A stretch of DNA of 64,000 bases from NCBI GenBank assembly GCA_002118135.1, contig BDIU01000331.1, forward strand, positions 124,596 through 188,595, given 5' to 3'. Within the stretch, counting starts at the first letter, position 1; the number at the start of each line of letters is the position of its first letter. The position numbers were made by a program, and so were the translations under genes. Positions 1 to 10,900 of this stretch are shown here, one piece after another. The DNA is from Trebouxia sp. TZW2008 (Eukaryota > Chlorophyta > Trebouxiophyceae > Trebouxiales > Trebouxiaceae). The notes under the pieces were generated by a model. The model did not search any database. It was not told the DNA's origin and was given only the letters and a program-made list of their open reading frames with translations.

Positions 1-1226
1 GTCGTTGGCTTCAGAGCCAGAGTATACAGCATACGTAACCTGCAGCTCAGTCAAAATCACTCAGTGAGCATGACTCTGAGCGCATGGTTCAGTGAGCTCC
101 AGTCATTGTAAGTGCAACCCGTCACTGCTACATGCCAGGCGCCTGGCACACTAGCTCTGGCTACTCATCATGCTAGGTCACTGGCTTCAGAGCCAAAGCA
201 TGATGCATACATGCCCTGCAGCTCATCCACCATCACTTAGTAAGCATTACTTGGTGAGCATCGCTCAGTGAACAGTTTAGTGAGCATGACTCAGTTGACA
301 TGACCAGTGAGCACCACTCAGCAAAGTCCACTGGGTTTGTCGCTTGCTGTGATGTTTGAACCGGCAGCTGGCCACACATTTCACTGCATGCAAATTTGCT
401 TGGTGAGGCAGGTGTGCAAGCAGTCGTGCTGATTATGAGCAACGGATGCTGGTGACAATCAGTCGCTGGCCAGGGTGAATAATATGCTGTTATTGGCAAT
501 CAGGCCAGGCAGGACTCTTTGAACCCACCAAAAAGCTTGCATGAAGCCAGAAGAGTTTAGAAGCATGTTCACACACCAAAGCCATACTTGATAATTTTCA
601 GCCTGAGCTTTTCGCGACAACTGGCAAGAAATGTATGCGGTGTAGGTGATAAAGTCTGGACATCACCTGCAGAAGTTCTGGCATTTTGTCTGTAATGCCT
701 TTGGCAAGCTTGACTAGCTTGTCATGCAGGTAGCGGGAGTTGGTGTTGAGAGTTTCCAGCTGCTTGGTGACAGCTGCTGTGACCTGCATCAAGCACACAA
801 AAGCTGAGGAGACCAACGGTGCTGATGATACATCCTTAGCAAATGCTGAAAAAGAAGCAAGGTGTCAGGAGGCATTGTGTTACAGACTGCACTATCGTTC
901 GCAGTTGCCATAAGCTGTCGATGCTGTCCAATGACGATGTCTTTGCTTGTTCACGTCAAGACTCGTCAACAGCAGCAGCAGGCTGTGAGCAAGCAACCAG
1001 TTGTCAAGCAGATATAGCTCTGCTCTTTCAGCTTCACCTTGGGATGACAGTGGCCCACATGGGCAACATTGTTGCAGCAGTCTAGGTACTGCCTGCCATC
1101 AGAGTCATATAGGTATTGGCCTTTGCCACGCACTATGTACAGGGGCTCATCAAAGGACAAAGCAGAGTTGGGGCCTATCAAGATAGCTCTTTGTGCAGAC
1201 ACCTCTGCTGTGCTGAGCCCACTTGC
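1..1226 (-). CDS. Ethanolamine-phosphate phospho-lyase-like class III aminotransferase, 5' part
   Basis: PLP-dependent class III aminotransferase fold; the closest family I recognise is AGXT2L/ETNPPL, which breaks O-phosphoethanolamine into acetaldehyde, ammonia and phosphate. Three exons are visible on the minus strand: 1226-1038, 783-667 and 39-1, the last running off the window. All junctions are phase 0 with GT donors and CAG acceptors. Exon 1 encodes GPNSALSFDEPLYIVRGKG and then YLDCCNNVAHVGHCHP, the family's N-terminal signature. Exon 2 encodes LETLNTNSRYLHD. Exon 3 encodes VYSGSEAND, the start of the SGSEAN cofactor-binding loop. The catalytic lysine lies outside the window. The start codon is not resolved: an acceptor at 1227-1228 implies an upstream exon somewhere in 1230-1640. 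A plain alanine-glyoxylate aminotransferase 2 role is the main alternative. Confidence 0.85.
140..215 (-). pseudogene. Decayed tandem copy of phospho-lyase exon 3
   Basis: The first 220 bases contain two related blocks about 175 bp apart. The copy at 39-1 is the intact exon. The copy starting at 215 keeps the CAG acceptor and reads FGSEASDLA where the exon has YSGSEAND, then hits a stop and diverges. It sits in the intron between exons 2 and 3 and cannot replace exon 3. Confidence 0.75.
216..660. other. Intron 2 of the phospho-lyase gene, degenerate CAGTGAGCAT-like short repeats
   Basis: This is intronic on the minus strand. The stretch 240-320 and the matching stretch at 60-100 hold several loose copies of a decamer resembling cagtgagcat. 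I see no other coding signal. An 88-codon open frame here lacks any family similarity and is probably a chance frame. Confidence 0.5.
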
Positions 1227-2112
1227 CTGCAAAACAGAGCAATCGTTCAGCTTTGTTTGGCTGCCTGCTGAGAAGTGACTTCTGTTTCGGCTTGCGCAGA
1301 TCATGAGCGCCAACCTGCGCTATTTGCGAGACTTTGACGTCATGCTTGCTGTTTCCGTTTGCTGAGCCTGGGGTCCGACCGTCGATCTCAGGGCTCATAC
1401 CGTTCTCGCTGGAGTCCAGTTGAGGACCAGCACCTGCGGTGCGCGATGCAGGTATTAGATCGTTTGTGCACGCTTGTTGTATCTTGTTGCGGGACGTCAC
1501 CAAGTTGATCTGTGCACTCACTTGCGCTGCTGCTTGGGTGTGGCATAAGATCAGGATCTGTAGAATATTCCTTGTCTACGAAAGTTGCTGGTGCATCAGC
1601 TGAGCAGTGCTCGCAATCGATGTGAGAAATGCCCAAGACAAATCTGCCAAAATGATGCTTTCGAGGCTGACCGTTCGCGACAGCGGTTCCGACACGATTC
1701 AGAAATTCACCAGTGATAGTCTTGAGTTAACGACTTTTGCTTGCAGATGCAGATACTTCGCCTTTATCGCAGCAAATGGTAAAGCGACTTGTATAGCTTG
1801 CGCAATGACTGCTAACGAGCGACTGTCGCGAAATGGGACCCCTTGCTTGTTTGTAGCTTTGCCTTGACCACAGTACGTAAAACTCTGACTAACAGGCATT
1901 GTCCATTACTAACTCTTACTCATAGCCTCTGTGACCTTGATGCTATGCATGCGCATGCCTGCAAGCCGTGTAGCATGCAAACCTGCGGAACTGCCTTCAC
2001 GCATGGCAAATTAGCGCGTGCGAGTCGTTTTGTGCGTCTGTCACAAGGCCTTACTCCACATCGGCCTTTGCTGTCTGATCCAAGCAGCCTCAGGCAGACA
2101 TGCACTAGAAGC
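1227..2112. promoter_or_regulatory. Divergent intergenic/5' region between the phospho-lyase and FHIT genes
   Basis: This CpG-richer stretch separates two divergent genes and must hold the 5' end of the phospho-lyase (minus) and the FHIT promoter (plus). A possible upstream phospho-lyase exon lies in 1230-1640 but its frame cannot be fixed. Upstream of the FHIT start used here, the same frame stays open to an ATG at 1945. Confidence 0.4.
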
Positions 2113-3312
2113 ATGTCTGCCGGCCAGATCAAGGTATGCCATGCCTGATGTATTTGCTTTGCACATCTCCTTGGCAGCAAGAAAGTTCTCAAGTCAACCG
2201 CAGCATCGTTTGGGTTATGTAGGACCGACAGTTCGGTAAATTTCCTGTGGACAGCTCACAAACTTTCGCAGAATCTCAACTCTCCTTTGCTTTTGTAAAC
2301 CTCAAGCCAGTTGTCCCAGGTCACGTGCTGGTCAGCCCAGATCGAATTACTCCACGCTTCGAGAACCTCAACTCTGACGAAGTTGCTGATCTGTGGTAGG
2401 CTGCATGCGCTAATTTCCTGACACACCTGTCAGTGGTGGCCGCTGCCATTCCAGTGCCAAAAAAATCTACACGCATTTTGACGCAGGCTGTTGGTTCAGA
2501 AAGTTGGCAAAGTAATCAAGCCTCATTTTAAAGCAGAGTCACTGACATTTGCTGTCCAGGTAAAAAGCCAATGCTCAGGACGGTTGCTCCCTCGACAATG
2601 CATTGACTGCCAGATTGTTGATTGCCCTCCTCTGCCTGATCCCGTGTACGCACTGCACGTTCAACCAATTCTGCTCATCAACATGGTGTCTGAATTTGCA
2701 ATCCCAGGTCTGACGCTGACGTCGCAGTAGCATTACATGTTGTGACACTCTGTCAAGCTGAAGCCTGTACTAACATGCAATGTCACGCTACTGCAGGACG
2801 GGCCTGCTGCTGGGCAGTCAGTACCCCATGTGCATGTGCATGTCCTGCCTCGCAAGAAGGGAGACTTTGCTAATAATGATGAGGTCTATGACGCAATAGA
2901 CGACAAGGCCAATGCATACAACCCAGAGTAAGCATTTCTGCCTGTGGTTGCGCCATGCGTGTGCTGCCACACAATGATGTCTGCTGGGCTTTTCCAGTTC
3001 TGCCAGGCCAAACCCCATGCTTTGGTGCATTGCTACATGGCGGCTGTTGCCTTCGCCCTCTTTACGTGAAAGTAACAGCTGCCAAAATCACACTCATGTA
3101 GCTGCATATGTTTGCGGTGGTGGTCAATATGCCAGCAGTCCCCACTGCTGCAAGAAAATTGCTGCTCAACTTCAACTATTGGTTCTGACTTGACGTTGGT
3201 GGGCAGGGACACTCAAAAGCTAGATATGGAAGCTGAGAGGCGCCTCAGAACACCTGAGGAAATGGCTGCAGAGGCATCTGAGCTCAGGCAGGCTATGGCA
3301 AAAACCACATAA
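2113..3312 (+). CDS. FHIT: FHIT-type bis(5'-adenosyl)-triphosphatase (HIT family)
   Basis: Diadenosine polyphosphate hydrolase of the histidine-triad superfamily. Exons 2113-2133, 2232-2395, 2487-2559, 2797-2927 and 3207-3312 join in frame to about 164 residues. Motifs in order: [18 protein letters not shown] (substrate-binding strand), SLTFAVQDG, then the catalytic triad [11 protein letters not shown] in exon 4 and the family tail [14 protein letters not shown]. Length and order match eukaryotic FHIT. The short start MSAGQIK was chosen because plant FHIT proteins start close to this point. However, the frame is open upstream to an ATG at 1945, adding 56 residues rich in Arg, Ser and Thr and poor in acidic residues, which looks like an organelle transit peptide. 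Both forms are plausible. The phospho-lyase gene is divergent upstream and the methyltransferase gene follows on the same strand. Confidence 0.95.
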
Positions 3313-3850
3313 ACTTTCAATCACCAGCACCGGGACCTCGTCATCAGAACACCCCGGCTCTGAACTGTAGCTTCCCCACAAGACTGTCCTTGCTTTGTCT
3401 CTTCCTGTTGTTGGCATCAGGCTGTCCTTGATCCTTCAGCAGAATCAAATAGCCTTTCAATCATCAGCACCTTGACCTCAACATCATCAGAACACGCTCA
3501 GCTCTGGAAAAGTAACTCCACAGCAATCGTTGTCCTAGCTCTGCTACTCCCTTTGTTGCCACCAGACTCCCAAGCTGTTTGAGTTTTCAGCAGAAGTCAC
3601 TCCAGGGTCTGTGACAGGCAGTAGGGCAGCTTCTCAAGTTCTGTCCTGGCTTTGCCAATCTGGGTGCTGCCATCAGGCTGTCCTCATTTTTTCAGCAGAA
3701 ATCACTACAGGGTCTGTTATAGGCCCAGAGGCAGCCCCCTGTATTCTGTCCTGGCTTCGCCACTCTTGGTGCTGCCATCCTTGACCCTCAGCAATAGTTA
3801 CTAAGAGGGTCTATAGCAGGTCCAAAGGCAGCTATTTGCGCCCTGCCTGT
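3312..3850. repeat. Degenerate tandem repeats downstream of FHIT
   Basis: Blocks beginning ctttcaatca at about 3314 and 3454 are 140 bp apart. Related blocks containing cagcagaagtcact, cagcagaaatcact and cagcaatagttact follow near 3589, 3696 and 3788. I see no reading frame with family similarity. This is intergenic or 3'-UTR sequence built from decayed tandem units. Confidence 0.65.
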
Positions 3851-4218
3851 GTGGCATGCTGTCAGCAGCACTGCACAGCACCACGCTTCCAAGACACACA
3901 ATTCGACACTGCATTCAGCAACACCTGATTGCCCATTGCCAAGGTGCCTCTGGCCTGTTCTATCCTTCCCAGCACCAGCACTATCACAGGCAGCACATCA
4001 GCCTTGCACATTGCAAAGCTGCTTCTGGCCTGACATACTTCCCCCAGCGCCATCATAAGCAGCACATCACCACCACTGTAGGCCTGGTGCAATTCAGGCT
4101 GTCAAAACAGCTCAAGTCTATGCCAGCCGGCAATCTCTGTCTGCTCATCAGATCTGATTGCATATTCTGCAGATCCCTGCATCATCAGCTGCAGCAGCCA
4201 ACTTTGATTTCAGCTTTC

Positions 4219-7200
4219 ATGGCAGGGCAGGCAGACCACAGCATGCACAGCGCGCACAGCATGTACAGTATGCACAGCACAGCAGCCTGCAGAGCATATG
4301 TCGGGGAAGCCACTCCAGCAGCTGATGAGTACCACAGTGAGGACTTTGACTGGGAGGATTGGAGGCGGGAAGCAGAAGCGCTGCTTGCGGCTCGCAGCGC
4401 ACAACAGCAGGTGACGCTTGCCTGCCTTGCATGGAATCATGGTAGTGACAATCATGAAGCAGTCTGTGTGATGACTTTGACTTCAAGGACCTGAGGCGGG
4501 AAGCAGAAGCGCTGGTTGCAGCTCACAGTACACAGCAGCAGGTGATGCATGCCTTCCCTTTGCATTTGGTTTTTGATTGATCAATACCTGTGCCCATGCG
4601 AACACGAGGTAGGTAACACGTATGCCTCAGGCTGTTTCTGTAGGCCATACAGCAGGCTCATCCTGTCACCCAAAGGTATGCAGACGATCTCCCTTTGCAC
4701 AGGCAGTGCATACCTTCACATTCCTGTGTCATGCTACAGTAAACTCTCTTTGTAAGGACACTCGATGTAAGGACAATCTCGATGTAGAGACAGCGCCATT
4801 GGTCACCAACCACTGCATTCCGACTGCAATAGTCCTTCTGAGTAAGGACATTTCAATGTAAGGACATATTTGTTGGTTACCAGAGCAGTCGTTACAAAGA
4901 GATTCTACTGTACAACTCTGCTGGCACAGCGCATCAGTGTGCACGAGCAGGTGGTTGGTCTAGCATGGTCAGCTTCAACCAAGCACATGCATAGGATGAA
5001 CTTGACAACATCACATACAACTTGAGAGGCAGTTCAGAGTCAAGGCAGTAAGTTTAGGTCTCAGGGTGTCATGCAGGGCATTGTTGGCCATGCTCCAGCA
5101 GACACGGCAGCGCTGCAAGCCCATGACCCCAGCTTCAACCTCAAACTTGCATCTCTGTCTGCCAATGGTTCCCCAAGCAGCAGTGCAAAGCCGCAGCATT
5201 GCCAGCAGCACCAGCCGCAGCAGCAACAAAAGCAAACACAGCATGAAGAAACAGGTCAGCAGCAGCAGCAACAATGGCAGTGTCAGCGGCAACAGGAGAC
5301 TTGTCAGCAAAAGCAGCATCAGCAGGATCAGCAGCAGGCGGGTGATGACTTGAGCAGGCAGCAGTATGACAAGGGGTGCTGGGAAGCCTTTCATGCGCGT
5401 GACAACGCTACTGCCAGGTTCTACAAGGAGCGCAGGTCAGTTGAGCCTTCTCTCATTCTTGACTCTGTCAGGTGTTGAGCGCTGCCTGGCATTCAGTCCC
5501 TCAAGCGGATGCACACAGATGCATGCAAGCCGTGAGTTGCAGTTGCATGGATGCCAGGTAGCTGAAACGCTGTAGCTGCACGTGTACAGAGGCAATCAGT
5601 CCTTAGCTCAAGACTAAGCCCTTGGATGGACCATCTGCCTCCATCCTACACAAACCTGCCCCATGACGGCCTATTCCTCCCCACTGCCCCCTTCCCGTAG
5701 CAGCCACAGTAGAGACTTCAACCTTCCCTCTTGTGTGCAGATACCTTCTCCTTGAGTTCCTAGCCCTAACAGTTACACACCCACCGCAGCATTTCCTAGA
5801 GATTGGCTGTGGCTGTGACTCATCCCTGCTGCCAGTGCCAAAAGCCAACGCAATGTGTACTGTTACTGGTGATAACCCTCACTTTTGCTATGTGAGTGCA
5901 GGTACTTGCTGCTTGAGTTCCCAGCCCTGACAGTGTCCCAGGCCCCGCAGCATTTCTTAAGATTGGCTGTGGCTGTGGCTCATCACTGCTGCTTGTGCTC
6001 AGGGCAACCCAACCTGTACTATACCTGTCATTCACCCTTGCTTTTGCTGTATGTGTGCAGATACTTGCTGCTTGAGTTCCCAGCCCTCACAGTTACACAG
6101 CCGCCACAACACTTCCTAGAGATCGGCTGTGGCTGTGGCTCATCGCTGCTGCCTGTGTTGAAAGCCAACCCAACCTGTAGTGTGACTGGCACAGACCTCA
6201 GCCCCACAGCTGTGGCCATGTTCAAACAGGCTGCGGTCAAAGCGGGCATAGCAGCAGATCGCTTCAATGGCTGGGCAGCTGACAGCACTCTCTTGGGTGA
6301 CGGCAGCTCTGTTGAAAGCACAGGTGTGGCATCACCAGCAGCGCTGCAATTGTTGCCCATGTGTGATACAAATTGTTTGTGCTTCATGCGTGCCTGCATA
6401 ACTTTTGTATGGCTTGTACAACCTGAGCTAACGTTACACCCATTTGCTTGTGATGTGCCATTGTGCCTCTCTTCAATCGTATTCAAACAATTGCAACTGG
6501 ATTTTGACCACCGTTCCAAACAGATCGACATCAAAGCTCCTGTTCCTATCTCAGGATGCATGCCCTGTAGCATATGCTGGCTGTGTCACAAGCCGCTTGT
6601 GATGTGCAGATTCAGCCAAAGCACATGCTGTGCTGCTCATCTTTACCCTGGCAGCTGTCCATCCCCTTGAGATGCCAGCCATGCTGCAGACTGCTTTCCA
6701 GGTGGGCCCTGCTCAATACTTTGTTTTTTGACACTATTTGTTCTGGCTGATCACTACAACATATGCATGTCTTCTGTAGTATGTTGCTTGCCCTGGTTGC
6801 ATACTTCCTGCAGTTTGTTGCCAGCAATGCATGTTACATATATGCTGGCTTTGAGGTTCTGCTTGTTATTGCCAAACTGCTGATCAATGCCTGCTTTCTG
6901 GTCCGTGTGGCATGCTTATTGGTGCACCGCGCTTGATGATGGTTGCTGGGTATTTGTCCTTTGCTCAATTTGACTTCAGACACCATGTTTGTCTTCTCCA
7001 GTAGGTATGTCAGCTGTTGCAGCTGCACAGCAGGCAGTTTGTGCTGCAAGTGGCTGCAGCGTCAGCAAGCAACTCTCCTACCTTAGCAAAGCCAATAATC
7101 AATCAACACTGGCAAGGTTGCAGTTACGCATGACTTGTGTTTGTGTTTTTTGCAGGCATTGCAGCATGGCGGTCTATTGCTGATCAGAGATCATGGTCTG

Positions 7201-7437
7201 TACGACCTGACGCATCTCAGGCTGCCTCCAGAGCAGCAACTGGCTGACAAGCTATACAGACGACTTGATGGCACCACCTGTTACTTCTTCACCACAGAGG
7301 ACCTCCAAGCAAAGGCTGAAGCTGTGGGCTTTGTCACAAAAGAGTGCAAATATGCATGCACTAAGCTGTTCAACAGGAAGAAGCAGCTCAACATGAAGCG
7401 CGTCTTTGTGCATGGAGTGTTCCAGAAGCCTTTTTAA
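4219..7437 (+). CDS. METTL2/6/8-type tRNA 3-methylcytidine methyltransferase
   Basis: SAM-dependent methyltransferase of the family that makes m3C at position 32 of tRNA-Ser and tRNA-Thr. Best exon chain: 4219-4410, 5077-5435, 6061-6323, 6610-6701 and 7156-7437, about 395 residues, which fits the family. Exon 2 has a Gln-rich stretch and ends WEAFHARDNATARFYKER. Exon 3 supplies motif I, FLEIGCGCGSSLLP, and the acidic loop TGTDLSPTAV. Exon 4 reads HAVLLIFTLAAVHP. Exon 5 has LLIRDHGLYDLTHLRL and the family hallmark CYFFTTEDL. Junctions 2-3, 3-4 and 4-5 agree in phase and in conserved sequence. Exon 1 is less certain because two similar candidates exist (ending 4410 and 4541, both phase 0); the N terminus may differ. 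Extra copies of exon 3 lie in the intron before it. Confidence 0.9.
4465..4541 (+). repeat. Second copy of the methyltransferase N-terminal exon
   Basis: This reads DDFDFKDLRREAEALVAAH, against EDFDWEDWRREAEALLAAR in 4338-4410. Both end in a Gln run followed by a phase-0 GT donor and lie about 130 bp apart. Either could be the real exon, or both may be used alternatively. An acceptor at 4459-4461 is present, but it leaves a phase that does not obviously suit an upstream partner. Confidence 0.6.
4737..4910. mobile_element. Pogo/Tc1-mariner-like MITE
   Basis: A 174-bp element flanked by TA on both sides (4735-4736 and 4911-4912), the target duplication of the Tc1/mariner superfamily. The ends are inverted repeats: left CAGTAAACTCTCTTTGTAA, right (reverse complement) CAGTAGAATCTCTTTGTAA, differing at two positions. 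Subterminal copies of tgtaaggaca follow. The CAGT(A/R)GA...TCTCTTTGTAA terminus with repeated GTAA-GAC steps is typical of pogo/Tigger-type elements. There is no transposase, so it is non-autonomous. It lies in an intron of the methyltransferase gene. Confidence 0.82.
5741..5868 (+). pseudogene. Tandem copy 1 of the methyltransferase SAM-motif exon
   Basis: The copy keeps a TGTGCAG acceptor, an open frame reading FLEIGCGCDSSLLP and a GT donor at 5869. It stops about 135 nt short of the full exon. Its donor phase (1) does not match the next acceptor (phase 2), so adding it upstream of exon 3 would shift the frame. Relative to copy 3, Asp replaces Gly in motif I. Confidence 0.8.
5902..6060 (+). 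pseudogene. Tandem copy 2 of the methyltransferase SAM-motif exon
   Basis: Begins after a GTGCAG acceptor with YLLLEFPALTV. It then carries a one-base deletion near 5958 that destroys the GCGCG motif frame. Copies start at 5741, 5902 and 6061, a step of 161 and 159 bp, and the duplicated unit includes intron sequence before each acceptor. Confidence 0.85.
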
Positions 7438-7910
7438 GGATGCATGCAAGTTTGAGCTCGGTATGTTTTGAGTAGATGACAGCACCATGCGTTACGGCAA
7501 TCGCCATATCAAATAGCTCTTACTGTTACGTGACTTGATCTAGCGTAGTGGTAGTCATAGCAGCCATGGACTACTTGACTTTTCGTGATGGCCAGCCTGC
7601 CTATACGCTTCAAGCTACAGCAGGATGGTGCATGCTTCTATTCTGATAGCTACAGCGTCTGACAGTGAAACAAAACAGAAGGCTACCTACATTACGCTTT
7701 GTACTCCAGATACATATCATAGCATGGTACATGACTATCACTTGCCGGGATGCATGCCATGCATCATTTCAGGGACACCTTGACTATTTTCCAAGCTGCT
7801 GAGAATGCTCACAATGTGCTTCTCTGGCCAAACGACATGCCTGATAGCAGAATTTGTGGCAGGGTCAAATGTGCAAGGCATAGCCACAGAGCGCTCGCGC
7901 TTGTATGCCA
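7438..7910. other. Convergent intergenic region, no gene seen
   Basis: This lies between the methyltransferase stop (7437) and the STPGR stop (7911). I find no convincing open frame, RNA gene or repeat; it presumably holds the two 3' UTRs. Confidence 0.6.
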
Positions 7911-10900
7911 TCAGAATTTGACAGTGTAGAAAGGTGCACGCCCACCAATTCCAAAGCTGAAGCTTCCACCATGGTTGTGCTTGCTGTTCAGCAGTGACAC
8001 TTGTGGGTTGTAACAGGGACCTGGGCTAGCAGCCTTACTATCCACAGATGACTCTGCACAAGCAACAGCACATCTCCATTTACACATCTGGCAGCATTTC
8101 TCGAATGTCAACTAAACAGAGCAAATGGACAAAATCATGCAGGGCAATGAAAATGCAGTACAGCGCTGCCCTGAGGGTCGTTCAGAGCAGTGTCAAGACA
8201 TCAGAACCTGCTGAGCAACACACATCATGATGATTGTGTTGTGATCAAGATTGCCACCAGCCTCTGCTGAGTGACGCTGAAGGTGACACTTTGCATGCTG
8301 TGTCAGCAAACTTGCTACTCATCTCTGCTGATTGATGCAGAAGGTGATGTTTTGGGCTGCAACTACACTTCATGCTTTGGGCCATATATTTTGTATCAAT
8401 ATCAATCAATCAATCACTCAATAGAATTTACAGTCCGGGGCAGGGAGCCGGATGTGACTCATCGGACTTCCTGGCTTGAAAGCACAGGTGAATGTGTCTG
8501 GCAACCAAAGGCAGCTGATCAGGGTTCCGTGAGCATCTGTGAGCAAGAGTGTTGCTCACCTCTGCTTATTGACGCTGAAGGTGACACTTTGGGCGGCAGC
8601 TTGACACCATGCTTCCACTTTCCCCAGGGGGCGCCAGGACCCAGTTTGCTGGGCTTGCCCTGAATATTGACATTTGGCCCTGGAGAGTCCCGCCCTAGTG
8701 TGCCAAGTGCGCCTGCGCCCATGAGTCATACAGCCATAGTCATGCGAGTGTGAGTCATGCAGCCATGAGTCATGCAAGCATTTGTTCTTTCTTCCATCAA
8801 GCAAGGCATGCAATGAAGTGTTCAATGTCCCTGCATGCATCAGCCTTGCAGTCATGTTTCCTTACCTCAAGCAAGGCATGTATTGCATTGGGCCATTTGC
8901 AAGCAATACGCTTATCATTGTCCAATTGCTATGGGTGCAATAGAACCAATTTGCACTGTTCAAACTGTGCTCAAGTATGACCCATGTTGCCGCCAATCAC
9001 CGTCTACACATGGATGTGTGCTGACTATGCCCTTGAATGTAGGCATGGAGCAGCCAGGTTGCAGGAGCCTGACTAGCAGCATAGACTGTTGCACCTAGCA
9101 GGGCGAGACAATCCCGCAAGCATGTAATGATGATGGGTCTCACCAGTGAAGAAGTCTGGCACTGTCTGGGCATGTGCTGGTGGAGGGGGCGCTGTCCTGT
9201 CACCAAACACTGGCGCTGTTATTCGCCGCTTGCCTGCGCATCATATAGTCTTGCTGTGACCGCTTTGACTGGGCATGTGGCATTTGCAGACCCAGGTTTT
9301 GCTCATGATGTTGCCTTGTTGTATCACAAAGCAGTCAGGCATAATTTTCACCAAGTCAGCTGCTGTAACAGAGCCAGGTGTTACCTTCTGAGGCTGAGTT
9401 CTCACACAAAGTCTTGGTGTCTATGCGTTATGAGGGAGTCAGGCAGGATTTTCACAGGTGGTATTGTTGTAGAGCAATGGATTCATTTGTCACCTTCACA
9501 GGTTGAGGTGTTGTATATGGGTCCTGGGGAATCTGACTTGGGGATGAAGCTGTAGCGCGTGGTGGATCGGCCCTTAAGGGAAGCTGAGCCCAGGTAGGCG
9601 TGCTGGCTGCTGCACTGCTCCAGCTCCTGATCTGTCAGCATCCTGCATGCACATAAAATCCCTGGGCCTCACATTCCGCAGCTATGCAAAATTGTCCACA
9701 TTTCTCTTCTGACCTTGACATCCCATGCTGCACCAAAAGGAAGCCTGCTACATTTGCCATGTGATTTGCTTCCGTCAAGCTTGCAGCAGCTGGATAGCAA
9801 AGGCTGGGCAATCACAGTCTTGTCCTGCTCCTGGTCTGTCGGCACCATGCATGCGCAAAATCGCCTTGGCACTTCACAAGAATCAGCAGAAATGATGACA
9901 CGGCACAAATGCCCAGTTGGCATGCATGACCAGCAGTCTTGGTGCACATCTCCAGCATGCCAAATGACGCCAAGACAAAGCTTGTTATGGCTGTCAAGCT
10001 ATGGCGCCCCTACTGATGGATTGCAACAAGCCAACAGCGTACAGCCTGTGCTTGTTGAAGTTGACGTGCAGTGTGATGTCAAAATTAAAGATGGCGTCAG
10101 AAGTGGCGTGAATAAGGCCTGACACTTGAATGCATTAGATGTGAGATGCCAGGGGTTCTTACATGCTACAGTGATGTCGAGCTATCAAACTCAAACACGG
10201 AGATGGGATATCCAGCTTTTGATGCAACTCAGTTATCTGCAGATCTTAGAACTTTTTGGTGATGTACAGAAAATTCAGGGAATTTTGGTGTTCTGCCTGG
10301 CAGGCCTTTTGACATAAGGTTTTTTCGATGCACAAGGAGCAAATTGAAGGGTGGGCTGGTGACCTGTAGGCTCCTGGGCCAGGGCGGGCTGAGGTGGGGC
10401 GGGGGGTCTGCCAGGGGGGCGACAGGCTGAAGGCTGGAGCCACTGGGTGGCGGCTGCAGTGGTCTGTGCCATCCTCTGCCTTGTATGTGCCAGGCCCTGG
10501 CAGTGACAGCCTGTATGCATTCAATACTTTTGCTGTCAGGAAAGGTGTATCACCGTGGTACATGACAGCCAGCTGCATAAAGATGCAAACTTGCATACTG
10601 TGTGCCTAATGTAGGCTGAAGGCTGGTGCCACTGGATGGCGGCTGCTGTGATCAGTCCCATCCTCTGCGTTGTACCAGGCCCTGGGAGTATCAACCTGCA
10701 TGCAAGCAATACAAGTTCATGCCGTTCTTGTTGTACACAGAATGTAGGGTGGTTCTGATGCCTAACAGCCAGCTGCATGATCTCGAGACTTGGTTTGCCC
10801 TCTGCCTGGTGTGTTGAACGCCCTGGCAGTGACTGCCTGCGTGGACATCAGCACTGGCCATCGCTGTTCAAAGCATGCAAGAATGATCCTGATGATGGGG

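Noticed and set aside
4737..4910. Regulatory stem-loop in the methyltransferase intron
   Set aside because: The inverted ends with flanking TA fit a MITE better than an RNA element.
5011..5394. Leu-rich minus-strand ORF with apparent membrane segments opposite the methyltransferase Gln-rich exon
   Set aside because: It is the reverse complement of CAG/CAA repeats, which always reads as poly-Leu; no family similarity.
8519..8855. Two overlapping minus-strand frames over the STPGR exon at 8712-8560
   Set aside because: Only the frame with SPGPNVNIQ splices in phase with both neighbours; the other is a shadow.
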